Both the position numbers and the translations under genes were made by a program. A stretch of DNA of 63,564 bases from Mesostigma viride (lineage: Eukaryota; Streptophyta; Mesostigmatophyceae; Mesostigmatales; Mesostigmataceae): positions 1-63,564 of the forward strand of contig RPFO01000669.1 in assembly GCA_009746045.1 (NCBI GenBank), read 5' to 3'. The notes beneath the pieces were generated by a model. It made no database searches. It saw only the letters and a list, made by a program, of their open reading frames with translations, and was not told where the DNA came from. Below are positions 36,737-46,676 of this stretch, one piece after another. Each line of letters opens with the position of its first letter. Position 1 is the stretch's first letter.

Positions 36737-37572
36737 GTTGTCGTTGCGGCGGCAGCCGCAGCTATGGGTGCTGCGGAGCAAAATCCCAAAAGCACTGGTT
36801 GCACTGGCCACTTGGCCAGTGGTGAGACTTCCAGTTGTTAACCGGCCAGGCGTAGTTCCTCGCTCGGTTAACTAAAAGAAAAGAAAATGATTACCTCCGG
36901 TCCGCACCTTTTCCCCAGCTTGGGGTCTTTGGTGGGCCGGATGCCGTGACAGGTGCTCAACTGTCGCTTGGTCGGCCCAGTGCGCGAGCTGGTGCTCCGT
37001 ACCTGGGGATGCTTGCACCCCGGGTTGGAGCCGGATGGCTGGCACTGGCGACCCGTGTCTCGGTCCGCGGCCTGCGGCTTTTTCTTCGGAAATTGCTGCT
37101 GGCCAGCAAACTTTGCAATTGCCTTCCGCCGAGGGGGGGGTGGTTGGGGCTGGGGACGGCGATGGGAAAAGCGCCTAAGCTAGAAATTTTTTCCCCACGC
37201 ATAGAAACCTCGGGGGGGAATGCGGTCTTGGCTGAACGGACTCTCGTTCAGCCAGGTGCCTGGGGCTGTGGCCTCGGGCATCCGGGCTGGCGGGGCCTGG
37301 GCTAGGTCCACGTTTTTTCTCGAAGCACCCCGGGTCTATGGGGAGACGGCCATAGCGGTACCGACTCGGGGCCCGAGAGGGGTCATGATAGGCTGGCCGT
37401 GCGCAATCGCAGTGCAAATGCGCTGGGCCTTTTTGGGCCTGGCCATGCATCCACAGCCGCCGGGCACACGCCTCCCGATGTGGGGGGGCTCCCGTTTTGC
37501 GGCAGGGCGGTCACTTGTGACAACGAGCAAGGTGGAGTGCGGCTTCAAGGGAAAGCCAGGGCGGGGGTGATT
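36737..37572. other. Internal region of the DIRS/PAT-like element
   Basis: 836 GC-rich bases with overlapping short frames in several phases. No conserved domain could be read, and several G-runs are present. Confidence 0.5.
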
Positions 37573-37700
37573 GGGCAACGTACTTCATGAAGGGCCTTGA
37601 ACGGCGTGCCTCCGGGCATGTCAATTAGTGTCACATGTATGCTTCCACTTATTGTTTTAATGAAGATGCTGGTTTTTGTGGGAGCTACGTGGGACATGAA
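37573..37700 (+). repeat. Split repeat B1
   Basis: 128 bases matching 38,153-38,280, joined directly to A2. The B1/A2 joint (ACATGAA|TCGGGG) corresponds to the circle junction of such elements. Confidence 0.9.
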
Positions 37701-38119
37701 TCGGGGTTCTTTGAACGGAGTTTCTTCTATACGTGAATGCGGGAACAAGAGGCCGCTGGATGAGCGGCTTATAGGTCGTAGTGTTTACTCGTAGCTGTTT
37801 GGCTAGAGCTTTTGTGATTAGTAGATGCAATATAGTGCATGGTTGAAAAATGAATTAAATAAAATGTGCGTTCCGCGCTTGGGTTGATTATACCCGGGCG
37901 GAACGGGGCGTGAGGTGCAGTGCCCCTGAAAAGAACAACCTACGCATTATTTAATACTAGCCGTGCAGGTTCGGGATATTCTACCCCCGGTCTGTACGGT
38001 TAGCGTCTTACTAGCATCCACTAAACATAAGGGTTTAATGACGTCAGTTAGCTAGGGATAAGGGAGGTTTTGCGACTAAAAGCCGCTCTGGCTGGTTTTG
38101 TCGGCCTCTTTCTTTGCTC
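37701..38119 (+). repeat. Split repeat A2
   Basis: Second copy of the 419-bp A repeat; separated from B2 by 33 bases (CCCACCCACCCACCC-rich). Confidence 0.9.
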
Positions 38120-38152
38120 CCCACCCACCCACCCGTGTCTTGGTTGCCTCTA

Positions 38153-38280
38153 GGGCAACGTACTTCATGAAGGGCCTTGAACGGCGTGCCTCCGGGCATG
38201 TCAATTAGTGTCACATGTATGCTTCCACTTATTGTTTTAATGAAGATGCTGGTTTTTGTGGGAGCTACGTGGGACATGAA
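38153..38280 (+). repeat. Split repeat B2
   Basis: Second copy of the 128-bp B repeat, forming the right end of the inserted element. Confidence 0.9.
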
Positions 38281-38716
38281 GAGTCTTTTCATATATATGT
38301 GCCTGGTCACTATACGGCACTGTAGTACAATCCATGTCGTGTCATGTGGCGCATGGCCCATATAGGACAGGCGCCAATAATTCAATTCGTGGTACCTGGA
38401 CCGTCAGCTAGGCGTACCTAATTCTGTCTGCCATGGTACAACCATGATTTGCCAGCAGGCAGCATCTAGCACTGGTTAAGTGTTGCCTAGCTGTCATGTT
38501 AAGTTAATTATGTTGTGGTCCTGCCGACCAGCCATATAGGTGGTGGCTGGGCTACACGCCAGTCATCTTTTCTGACCACCACTATTCTAGAAAATGGCAC
38601 CTTTCAGCCATGGTGGTTGACAAAGATATTTCCATCATGACAAAGTCGTAAATGAGGTCATCATTATTAATGTAATACCAACAACCTCCCATGGTCACAG
38701 CTTGACATTCTTGACA
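38281..38716 (+). repeat. 5' LTR, second part
   Basis: 436 bases matching the last 436 bases of the LTR at 41,083-41,698; ends CTTGACATTCTTGACA. Confidence 0.9.
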
Positions 38717-38730
38717 TGGCATCGGAATGA
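38717..38730 (+). promoter_or_regulatory. Primer-binding-like site
   Basis: TGGCATCGGAATGA begins directly after the 5' LTR and resembles the TGGTATCAGAGC sites complementary to initiator-Met tRNA. Confidence 0.5.
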
Positions 38731-39236
38731 GGGGGTTGTGATCTTTCCAAATCGGGCAAATTTTTGCCTGGGCAGCATTTCGGCAAGAACTTTCGGAATT
38801 CTAATCCGTTGGTGCCACTCAACATGTCCACGGAATCAGCATCAAATTGCGCATCTATTGAACCAAGTCCGGCGTCATTCCGTGGAGTATTGCGTCGGCT
38901 ACGAATTTTCTTGCGGCAGGCCCTGTTTGCTCCGAATTTCGACCTTAAACGACCTCTTGCATGAGCTTCACTAAACATTCAGATTTCTACATTGTCGGCA
39001 CTTGGGCGCAGCGGTTCACGCTTTATTTTATTACCCTGGGTGACTACCGGTTGCCAGCCGTGACCAGCCTTGCAAAGCCCAAGACCCCTTTGTTCTTCTG
39101 AGAATACAACGAGCTTGATGGCGCCTATATAAAGCGACCACAAATGTTTTAAACGGTGGGCCACCTTCCAGGCGACATGGGGTTTCTTTTTCCTAGTTCC
39201 AGCCAAGCATTATTCAGATTTTTTGCCAGTCGCCAT
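38731..39236. other. LTR-element internal region, left; no gene
   Basis: A 66-residue frame at 38,764-38,964 (MPGQHFGKNFRNSN) is the only notable opening and has no recognisable domain. No gag or pol motifs. Confidence 0.5.
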
Positions 39237-40118
39237 AGTTACGTTAAATAGTGACGGAACCTTTTGCCGCCTGAGGCAAATCGGTCCGTAACACTATTTT
39301 GCCCGGAATAACCACTTCCGAGCACCCAAGTTAATTCGGCCGAATTAACTTGGGTGCTCGGAAGTGGTTATTCCGGGCAAAATAGTGTTACGGACCGATT
39401 TGCCTCAGGCGGCAAAAGGTTCCGTCACTATTTAACGTAACTAAAACCTGGCCTCGTGGAGGGGGGACGAAGAGCCCGAGACATCCGCCTAGGCTGCTGA
39501 GCACGCACCACTAAATGCGCCGGAGCTGCCTCAGTGAGGATTCGAACCCCTGACCTCCAAGGTGCACAGGTTTTAGTTACGTTAAATAGTGCCGGAACCT
39601 TTTGCCGCCTGAGGCAAATCGGTCCGTAACACTATTTTGCCCGGAATAACCACTTCCGAGCACCCAAGTTAATTCGGCCGAATTAACTTGGGTGCTCGGA
39701 AGTGGTTATTCCGGGCAAAATAGTGTTACGGACCGATTTGCCTCAGGCGGCAAAAGGTTCCGGCACTATTTAACGTAACTAAAACCCGTGCACCTTGGAG
39801 GTCAGGGGTTCGAATCCTCACTGAGGCAGCTCCGGCGCATTTAGTGGTGCGTGCTCAGCGGCCTAGGCGGATGTCTCGGGCTCTTCGTCCCCCCTCCACG
39901 AGGCCAGGTTTTAGTTACGTTAAATAATGCCGGAACCTTTTGCCGCCTGAGGCAAATCGGTCCGGAACACTATTTTGCCCGGAATAACCACTTCCGAGCA
40001 CCCAAGTTAATTCGGCCGAATTAACTTGGGTGCTCGGAAGTGGTTATTCCGGGCAAAATAGTGTTACGGACCGATTTGCCTCAGGCGGCAAAAGGTTCCG
40101 GCATTATTTAACGTAACT
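39237..40118. repeat. Nested palindrome of three foldback repeats
   Basis: Three near-identical ~206-bp hairpin repeats (39,237-39,442; 39,575-39,780; 39,913-40,118), each a long palindrome from AGTTACGTTAAAT to ATTTAACGTAACT centred on TTCGGCCGAA. The two 132-bp spacers (39,443-39,574 and 39,781-39,912) are reverse complements of each other, so the whole 880 bp is a palindrome around the middle repeat. Confidence 0.9.
39807..39817 (+). promoter_or_regulatory. B-box-like (tRNA/SINE) sequence, inverted twin at 39,538
   Basis: GGTTCGAATCC within CAGGGGTTCGAATCCTCACT is the RNA polymerase III B-box consensus seen in tRNA T-arms; the inverted copy is at 39,538-39,548. No A box was found nearby, so this is probably a tRNA- or SINE-derived fragment rather than a tRNA gene. 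Confidence 0.45.
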
Positions 40119-41082
40119 GCCATGGTTTGGAAGCACCATCGTACATGAGCAGCTATGCACGGACCACTACAACGGCATCAACTACAATGCTCCATCCCAC
40201 GTCGGTGCGGGGAAATCTTGCAGCATCCACCTGGTTCTCCTCTCGCACCCTTGGCTTTTCTTCAATGGGAAACAGCTCGTTTAAATGCCGCTCGCCAGCC
40301 GCAACAGCCGTCATTAGTTAAGTGGCCAGTGACAGCCAACTGCCGCACGCAGCCGTAGTGCAGTACCCAGCACGCGCCATACAGCATGATAGGATATAGT
40401 AGCAGCAGTCAGCCACACACCACAGCCTGACTCGCTTGTGGTAGTTGTTGCAACCAGCTGCAGATACCTACCAGCACCCCATCAGCATGGCAGCACACAG
40501 TCGCAGCAGCCAGCAACACACAGCAGCCTGATCAGCTCTTAGTAGTAGTTGCAGCCAGCTGCACGTACCTGCCAGCCAAATCGCCACTTCAGACCAGCAT
40601 CAATGCCACCAGCCAGCAGTACGCAGCCGTCTAGTCAGCGGTTAGTAGTCACTGCAGCTAGGTGCCTGTAGCTGCTCACACCCACTGCGGTCGTCGCCAG
40701 CTCCTGATAAATGATTCCAGAGCGACTCCTGCCATTACCAGCTTTTACGTCCACGATTTCTGCTGATTATTACTCCAAGGGGGGCACCCTTCCAGGGGCA
40801 TCTACACACGGGGCCGAGCTGGATCCAGTCCTTGTTTTTTCCCAGTATTTCTACGTGACCTGGGGCACCCTTGTTCTTCACCTGGCGCACTCCCAGGGCC
40901 ACTTGGGGGCCATGTGACCCTTAGCTCCAACTGCTACTCTTGCCTATTTCTCCTTTCAGCATGACCGGGTTAGCCGTGTAAGGGGGGGAGAGCTTGGGTT
41001 TCTTTATACCCGACTACCCTCACTATCCATGTGTTACTTGCCAGGGGGGTGAGCTTGTATACGGCATTTGGTGCAAGGGGCA
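40119..41082. other. LTR-element internal region, right; no gene
   Basis: CAG/CAGC-rich degenerate sequence (for example AGCAGCAGTCAGCCACAC) to about 40,700, then unremarkable. A purine tract GCAAGGGG precedes the 3' LTR at about 41,072-41,080 and may be the polypurine tract. Confidence 0.5.
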
Positions 41083-41698
41083 TGTCAGGAATATGCCCCA
41101 ATATGCCTGACAAGTCTAGCACTTACTAATCTAGATAAAGTTCGGGTAGTCCGTAGTTAAGTCAGAACAACCTACAACGCCAGTATGACTGCGTAGAGCT
41201 CATGTTTGGCTACAACTTTGCCACTAGAATCACCTTGATCTGAGCTCTAGGTAGAAAGTTATGAGTCTTTTCATATATATGTGCCTGGTCACTATACGGC
41301 ACTGTAGTACAATCCATGTCGTGTCATGTGGCGCATGGCCCATATAGGACAGGCGCCAATAATTCAATTCGTGGTACCTGGACCGTCAGCTAGGCGTACC
41401 TAATTCTGTCTGCCATGGTACAACCATGATTTGCCAGCAGGCAGCATCTAGCACTGGTTAAGTGTTGCCTAGCTGTCATGTTAAGTTAATTATGTTGTGG
41501 TCCTGCCGACCAGCCATATAGGTGGTGGCTGGGCTACACGCCAGTCATCTTTTCTGACCACCACTATTCTAGAAAATGGCACCTTTCAGCCATGGTGGTT
41601 GACAAAGATATTTCCATCATGACAAAGTCGTAAATGAGGTCATCATTATTAATGTAATACCAACAACCTCCCATGGTCACAGCTTGACATTTTTGACA
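41083..41698 (+). repeat. 3' LTR (intact, 616 bp)
   Basis: TGTCAGG...TTGACA; contains the uninterrupted junction AAGTTAT|GAGTC that the split-repeat element occupies in the 5' LTR. Followed by the TAAAC duplication. Confidence 0.9.
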
Positions 41699-41753
41699 TA
41701 AACAAATATCGTCTGCATCATCCCCCAACCATTAAGCACTATGGGGATGTAAT

Positions 41754-42324
41754 TGTTACGTCGCGTAACAATTCGTTGTAGTTACGGACGTAAATTAGGT
41801 CCTTGGCCTCGGTTGTTCCTAGGTTACGTGCAGTTCTAGTTTGGACATGATTGTCCCCGTAACAGTACTGTGGTATAGTGGGTGCCTTTGGGCGCCGCGC
41901 CGCGTACTATATTAGTGGTCCTTATCCTTTTGTAGAATGTAGTGGACAGGCGTGCATCTGTGCACCTGCTTGTGTTTCTGTGTTTCTGCAGGCGAGGGCC
42001 AGGTCGGCCCGAGCCTGTTGGACCGTTGGTGACCATTTATGCACGTTCCACTCCTTGTGTGGTCACTCGGCGTGTGTTAAATGAATTAACACATATTAGC
42101 TTGGGTCACGGCAGTTTAGTTGTGTTTCCTTCCTCTTTTCCTGGAGTAAACGGGTTTGATTAAATGGCCTATGGCGTATTACAGTAGTACATATGTAAAT
42201 GCATTGAGATCTGGTTCGTCTCGGTCGTCTTTCGCTAGGGGTGTATATAGAGGCAGCCTCACTAGTTTAGGTAGTATCAGGACAGGTAGAGGTAGAGGTG
42301 GTGGCCGAGGCTTGCGGCGTAACA
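41754..42324 (+). repeat. Putative 5' LTR of gypsy-like element 1
   Basis: Starts TGTTACGTCGC and ends GCGGCGTAACA, a terminal inverted repeat like that of the LTR at 54,385 (TGTTACGTCCCTGCC...GGCAGGGACGTAACA); the interior shares TCCTAGGTT and GGCGCCGCGCCG. TGGACTCGGAGG follows at the place of a primer-binding site. The second LTR was not found in the window, so the boundaries rest on this comparison. Confidence 0.5.
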
Positions 42325-42851
42325 ATGGACTCGGAGGTAGTTTAGATAGAGAGCGAGACGACGATCCTTTGCAACATACGTCATTGAATCAACCCTTCCG
42401 CGGCTGGGAAAAAGAAGACGACACCTACTTGACAGGTAATGGGCGGGTCGCCGTCAAGCTAGGAGGATAGTGCTGCCTGATTCAGGACACGCCCTGCCTA
42501 GACGTTAGACCTGCTCGAAGCGGAAAATCCTTTCGTATATAGCTCCTGTTCCTCGTCTTGTTTCCTTAGAAAGATGGTTTACTGCCGTAGACAGTTGCTG
42601 GTTTTGGTTCGACGATAGAGAGACGGCTAGCGTCTCGTAGATTACCCTTTTTCTGCATCTTGCCTGCTTTGTATTTAGACGACCCTTCGCCGGACGCAGA
42701 ATTCTTGAAACCGGATACTTACGACCACCTGGCGCTGGAAACATCGTCCCTACGTGCGTCGTCAATCTGGTTCGGTTTCAGACACCCGAGATAAGTCGCC
42801 TTCTCCTCGTTCTCCTCATTTGACTGCTCAAGACCTACCAGGTGCGTTACC
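42325..42851. other. Leader of gypsy-like element 1
   Basis: Untranslated stretch between LTR and first ORF. A Gly/Arg-rich frame (42,171-42,470) crosses the LTR edge and is probably fortuitous. Confidence 0.4.
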
Positions 42852-43244
42852 ATGAGCCAACGGCGATCTTTTACTGCTCCTTCCCATTCTTCTAGCGATA
42901 ATAGTCTAGCTAAATATTACGTAGTGATTACGCCTCAATGGTCCTCCATTTTCCTTTCTTGGTCCGACGCTAGGAAGATCGTTCAGAATCGTGTATATAA
43001 CGTAATTAGGTATAAGAAATTTATGTCCTTTGAAGAAGCTCAGCAGTTCCTTATAGATCATAGCCAAACAGATTTAGGCCTGCATGTACGCCCTATTCCT
43101 CATGGTCGCCCTCCAGTAGAAGCTCTAGTCTTTGCTACCCCTCCTTCTTCTCCCCCTAAACGGGCTGCATCTGCATCTGCTTCAGATACTCCTCTCACTT
43201 TGGAGTTTGGTTCCCTATCCATTACTGTTGTTAAAAAGGATTGA
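42852..43244 (+). CDS. RNase H1 N-terminal/viroplasmin-like small ORF (gypsy 1)
   Basis: 130 residues. KYYVVITPQWSSIFLSWSDA, ARKIVQNRVYNVIRYKKF and FMSFEEAQQFLIDHSQ follow the pattern of the RNase H1 N-terminal hybrid-binding domain (caulimovirus VI/viroplasmin family): 'yyvv.....gif.sW.ea...V.....a.yk.F.s.eeA..fl'. It precedes gag by 91 bases. A matching ORF sits at the same place in the second gypsy-like element (55,712-56,053), so it is a regular part of this lineage. Binding to RNA/DNA hybrids or RNA is inferred from the family. The tail (PPSSPPKRAASASASDTPL) is low-complexity. Confidence 0.65.
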   Translation: MSQRRSFTAPSHSSSDNSLAKYYVVITPQWSSIFLSWSDARKIVQNRVYNVIRYKKFMSFEEAQQFLIDHSQTDLGLHVRPIPHGRPPVEALVFATPPSSPPKRAASASASDTPLTLEFGSLSITVVKKD

Positions 43245-43335
43245 TTTTAATTTTGTTCCTGCTGCATACCTTCAAGGTTTTTCCTTTTTCCTTTGTTGCT
43301 TTCTTCTAGATTCCTATTCCTTTACGTAATTAAAG

Positions 43336-44835
43336 ATGGATCCAGTGGGTGGAGATATGTCGCCTATACCTACCAATAATAATAATAATACTACTACTAA
43401 TAACACTAACAATAACAATACTCGTGGTAACCGACGGGACTCCTTGGAAACGGTACACCATCTCACCCCTCAAGGTATTCTGCGTACCTCACCCCCTTCT
43501 CCTGTTGCTGGTGGTCGCCGTCGTCCCTCAATTACCCCACCTACCTATGAACAACGTATTTCCCAAGTCAGATTTAGTGAGGACCCTTCTTTCGTTGTGA
43601 ACCAGGCCCCTGCCCCTTCTGCAACCTTGGCTCACCCCTCCAGCAGGTCCTCACACACTAACAATGCTCCTAGGCCTCCTTCCCACCCTGTGCCTTCAAT
43701 GCCTGCTATTAACACGGGTCGTACCTCGGCCCCTGTCGGCCCTTCTGGGCGCCCTAGTGCAGTTCCCTTTTACCCACCTGCTTCCTGGTCCTACCCTGAG
43801 ACGGCCTATGAGGCTGCCCAGGTTCCTACCCGTGTGGCTGATTTAGAAGTTAATAATGATTTCAGTACCATGCCCCTAGATGATAGGAATTATGATCATT
43901 TTGCCTATTCCTCTCTTCGTGAGCAATATACTGTCCCCTTCTCCTATGGGCACCATCCTGAAACGGTGGCTCCCTCTAGACCCCTACCCAAGACTTTTCC
44001 TATCCCTTCCTTCTATCCCGCTTATGTAGCAGTGGAAGATAGTGGCCCTATGGGAAAAACTGATTCTTCTAATCCCCCTAAGCCTCCTGCTCTTCCCCTC
44101 TTTGCCAACCTTCCTAAGCTGGATGTCAAGTCTACCCCTCAACAGTTTTTCACCTTCATTATGTTGCTCACCCAGAACACAGAGTCCTGGCAGAACCACA
44201 ATAGGTGGCGCCTCTCTGATGCTGTACTAGTTCCTCATTATCTTACTACCTGCATTACTCCTGAACTTGCTAACCTCATCCAGTGTGAGTCTCTTGCCTC
44301 TCATGCCTACCCAAACTCTGTAGCAGAATTGTTCAAGCGTTTAGAGAACCATTTAGTCCCTCCCGATGCAGATTGGCAGGATAGATTATCCTTTGGCACC
44401 TTGCAGCAGGGTACCAAGTCCTTCAAAGAATATATGAAAGAGTTTGATGCTCAGATGGTACGAATTAGGGATTTGTCGGGTGCAGAAGTACGTGCTCGCT
44501 TCCTTCAGGGCCTCAGTAGACCCTTATTGCGTGAAGTCAAGCGCCAGTTCTCTGCCTACCGTTTTACTGACCTGCCCCTCAAGCATGTGCGCCAGCATCT
44601 TTTACGAGTAGCAGATTTCTTCTCCACACCTTCTCTTCCTACCCGTTCCCGTATTAATAATATTAGCCTTACCCCTGAGGAGGAGAACTCCTATGTAGAA
44701 GAATTAGATATCTGTGTGACTGACCTTTCAGCTCTGGATGTCTCTCATATCACCTGCTATCATTGTAAGGAAGTAGGTCATCTTAAACGTGAGTGCCCCA
44801 AGTTCCTTTCGGGTGCTCCCCCTGTTATATTATAG
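43336..44835 (+). pseudogene. Gag of gypsy-like element 1, cut by a copia insertion
   Basis: Retrotransposon capsid/nucleocapsid protein. Asn/Thr-rich N-terminus, a Pro/Ser-rich region, then a gag-like helical core (about 270-440: NLPKLDVKSTPQQFFTFIML, TPELANLIQCESLASHAYPN, LFKRLENHLVPPDADWQDRL, LQQGTKSFKEYMKEFDAQM) and a CCHC zinc knuckle CYHCKEVGHLKREC near residue 475. The core aligns with the gag at 57,320-57,830. The last five codons and stop (44,821-44,835) belong partly to the incoming LTR; past the insertion the frame continues from 53,525 for 31 codons to a TAA at 53,618. No pol follows, so this copy may be gag-only. Confidence 0.75.
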
Positions 44836-45405
44836 GTTTCAGCTCGCAGTCACATGGAAATAATTAATGATTGTGTGCCGGTACTTAGCCATTTTGTGGT
44901 TCGAGGCGTTCGGGTTAATTCGGCGCATTGGGACTTAGCCGTTTTGAGGTTCGGCTGAATTTTGGCTTGTGTGATCCACAACGATTTAAGTTACGCTGTG
45001 TGCGTTATGCCTCGTGAGTTACGCCCTAGACTTTGGCTGTGAGGCACTGGTCCGGTACTGAGGTGCGGACTAGGATTCTGGGTACTGCCGGCTGGCGTGA
45101 CAAGTGGCGAGATACTGGTGTGTGTCGATTGGTCGGTACTCGGCTGGTGTGTTGTAACGGAGATGTGTAACGGAGATGCGTTCCCAGGCTTGCGTCGGTG
45201 CCTAGCGCTGCAGGCTAGCCTAGCCGCCTGACAGACGATGATGATCCAAAAGCCAGCATTGTGTTGCGGCGGTCCAACGGTTGTTGCTGCTATGCTGGCA
45301 ATGGCTATGGTTGCGCTGGTAAATTAAGCTGGGGCCTTGGCTCTGAGTTTGTAACCTGATTACCGTAAAATTATCATTTAATAAAATTCGAACTCGATTT
45401 TAACA
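44823..45405 (+). repeat. Copia-like 5' LTR
   Basis: 583 bases; near its end AATAAAATTCG offers a polyadenylation signal, and GTAACGGAGATG is repeated in tandem near 45,157-45,180. Confidence 0.95.
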
Positions 45406-45445
45406 TGTACTAGGACGGGGTTAATTAATAAGGAAAAACGTAGCA

Positions 45446-46419
45446 ATGTCGGATCAAGAACAAGAAGAGACGGATTCGAGAAAGCGTACTGGGTGGAAGG
45501 ATTTAAGAAATGAGAAGAATTTGATAGAGCTGTGCAAAACACGAGTCGGGACAGTTCCTCTTGATGCGGCAGTGACATTGGTAGAGGATTTCTGTGACAG
45601 GTTTGAGGCGTTTGTGGCGGATCATGCAGATAAAACCGAGGATCTGTATGGGCTATTCCGGGATGCCGGAATGTTTAGAGCCGACAACGCCATTCTAGTA
45701 AATTGCCTGCGCTCCTGCCGTGACGAGAAAATCGAGGGCGCTGCAATTGGAGGTAGGTTGCGTGCAGCACTTCTTGAATCGAAAGCATCTGCCAAGTCTC
45801 GTCATGTTGGCATTTATAATTGGGTGCCGAAGCGTCCCTACACACTCGACCTTCTCGCTTTGAGAAATGCGAGAAACGAGAGTGTAAAGGATGGCATTCC
45901 GGTGGTGGAACTGGCGGTGGTGGACCGTTATGTTCGCAATGCCAAGGACCTTAATTTCCAGAATGCCATGGCAGCTCTCAAGCGTGAGAAAGCCGAGGAT
46001 GATCTCAATAAGGCGATTGAGGTTATCACGGGCATTGTCGAGGGTGAGGAGAGGGACATGGTGGCCCAACTGCGGGCCCAAGGTAAGCTCAATGAGCTGG
46101 GTCTGATTTCCCCTGCATTACCGCCTGTCGCTGTGAATTCCATTCCTTCTTCTGGTGGTGCCCAAGGTGGTGCTGCTAAAGCGCCGGATGGGGGCAAGGT
46201 GGCCGCCATTGCGGGCGGTGGTGGCTCTAGCGGCGCGGGGCCCAGCGGGCCTCGGGGCAATGGGGGCCCGATGCGTAGGGGCAATAAGGGCAGCTTCAGC
46301 CGAGCGCAGCGCATGCCTGGGAAGCGATGGCAGCAAGGTAGACAGCAGCCATACCCGCAGCAGCAGCAGCATGCACAACAGCCTGCAGCTGCGTCGCCGT
46401 ATCAGCAGCAACAGCGCTC

Positions 46420-46460
<41 letters not shown>

Positions 46461-46672
46461 GTGCACAGCCGGCGGTGCATGGGGCATGCTTTGTGTGTGG
46501 GAAGTCGGGACACATGGCAGCCAATTGCTATCACAGGCACAAGGACACTCTCCAGGCACGCAGCAACGCCAACTCGCAAGCACCAGCGGTGTGTCACAGG
46601 TGTGGGCAGCCAGGGCACTTTGCGAGGGACACTCACCTGTGCCCAGCGGCCCAGGGCGGTGGCCGTAGGTGA
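45446..46672 (+). CDS. Copia-like gag with two zinc knuckles
   Basis: 408 residues. Capsid-like N-terminal half without a named match, then a Gly-rich hinge, a Gln-rich stretch (about 310-350; CAG/CAA codons) and two knuckles: CFVCGKSGHMAANC (C-x2-C-x4-H-x4-C) and CHRCGQPGHFARDTHLC, whose last spacing is long (x7). It ends GGGRR at TGA 46,670-46,672. The next codons CTA G and the continued open frame to 46,986 indicate that gag and pol were joined by stop-codon readthrough. The start ATG 45,446 is 41 bases after the LTR, with an A/G-rich context. Confidence 0.8.
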
Positions 46673-46676
46673 CTAG
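46670..46676 (+). promoter_or_regulatory. UGA-CUAG readthrough context between gag and pol
   Basis: TGACTAG: a UGA stop followed by CUAG, the best-known context for stop-codon readthrough. Gag (frame of 45,446) and the pol segment beginning around 46,673 are in the same frame with no other stop between, so a readthrough gag-pol product is predicted. Confidence 0.6.

Larger units (their letters stand above)
36318..38280 (+). mobile_element. DIRS/PAT-like element with split direct repeats
   Basis: Structure A1 - internal - B1A2 - spacer - B2: A1 36,318-36,736 and A2 37,701-38,119 (419 bp, starting TCGGGGTTC, ending TTTGCTC); B1 37,573-37,700 and B2 38,153-38,280 (128 bp, starting GGGCAACG, ending GGGACATGAA). 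B1 and A2 are directly joined. This is the arrangement of PAT/Ngaro/Kangaroo-type tyrosine-recombinase retroelements. It sits in the 5' LTR of another element without a target duplication, as expected for recombinase-mediated insertion. The 836-bp internal region has no recognisable RT, RNase H or recombinase, so this copy is non-autonomous. Confidence 0.8.
36138..41698 (+). mobile_element. Non-autonomous LTR retroelement, 616-bp LTRs, TAAAC duplication
   Basis: Two 616-bp LTRs starting TGTCAGGAATATG and ending TTGACA: 41,083-41,698 intact, and 36,138-36,317 plus 38,281-38,716 split by a later insertion. TAAAC flanks the element at 36,133-36,137 and 41,699-41,703. A primer-binding-like site follows the 5' LTR and a purine tract precedes the 3' LTR. 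The internal 2.4 kb encodes no recognisable gag or pol, so mobilisation must have been in trans. LTR identity looks near complete, pointing to a recent insertion. Confidence 0.9.

Noticed and set aside
39530-39830. tRNA genes
   Set aside because: Only a B-box/T-arm-like sequence is present; no A box, acceptor stem or anticodon arm could be placed.
42163-42470. Gly/Arg-rich ORF as a gene of gypsy-like element 1
   Set aside because: It spans the inferred LTR end at 42,324 and has no counterpart in gypsy-like element 2.
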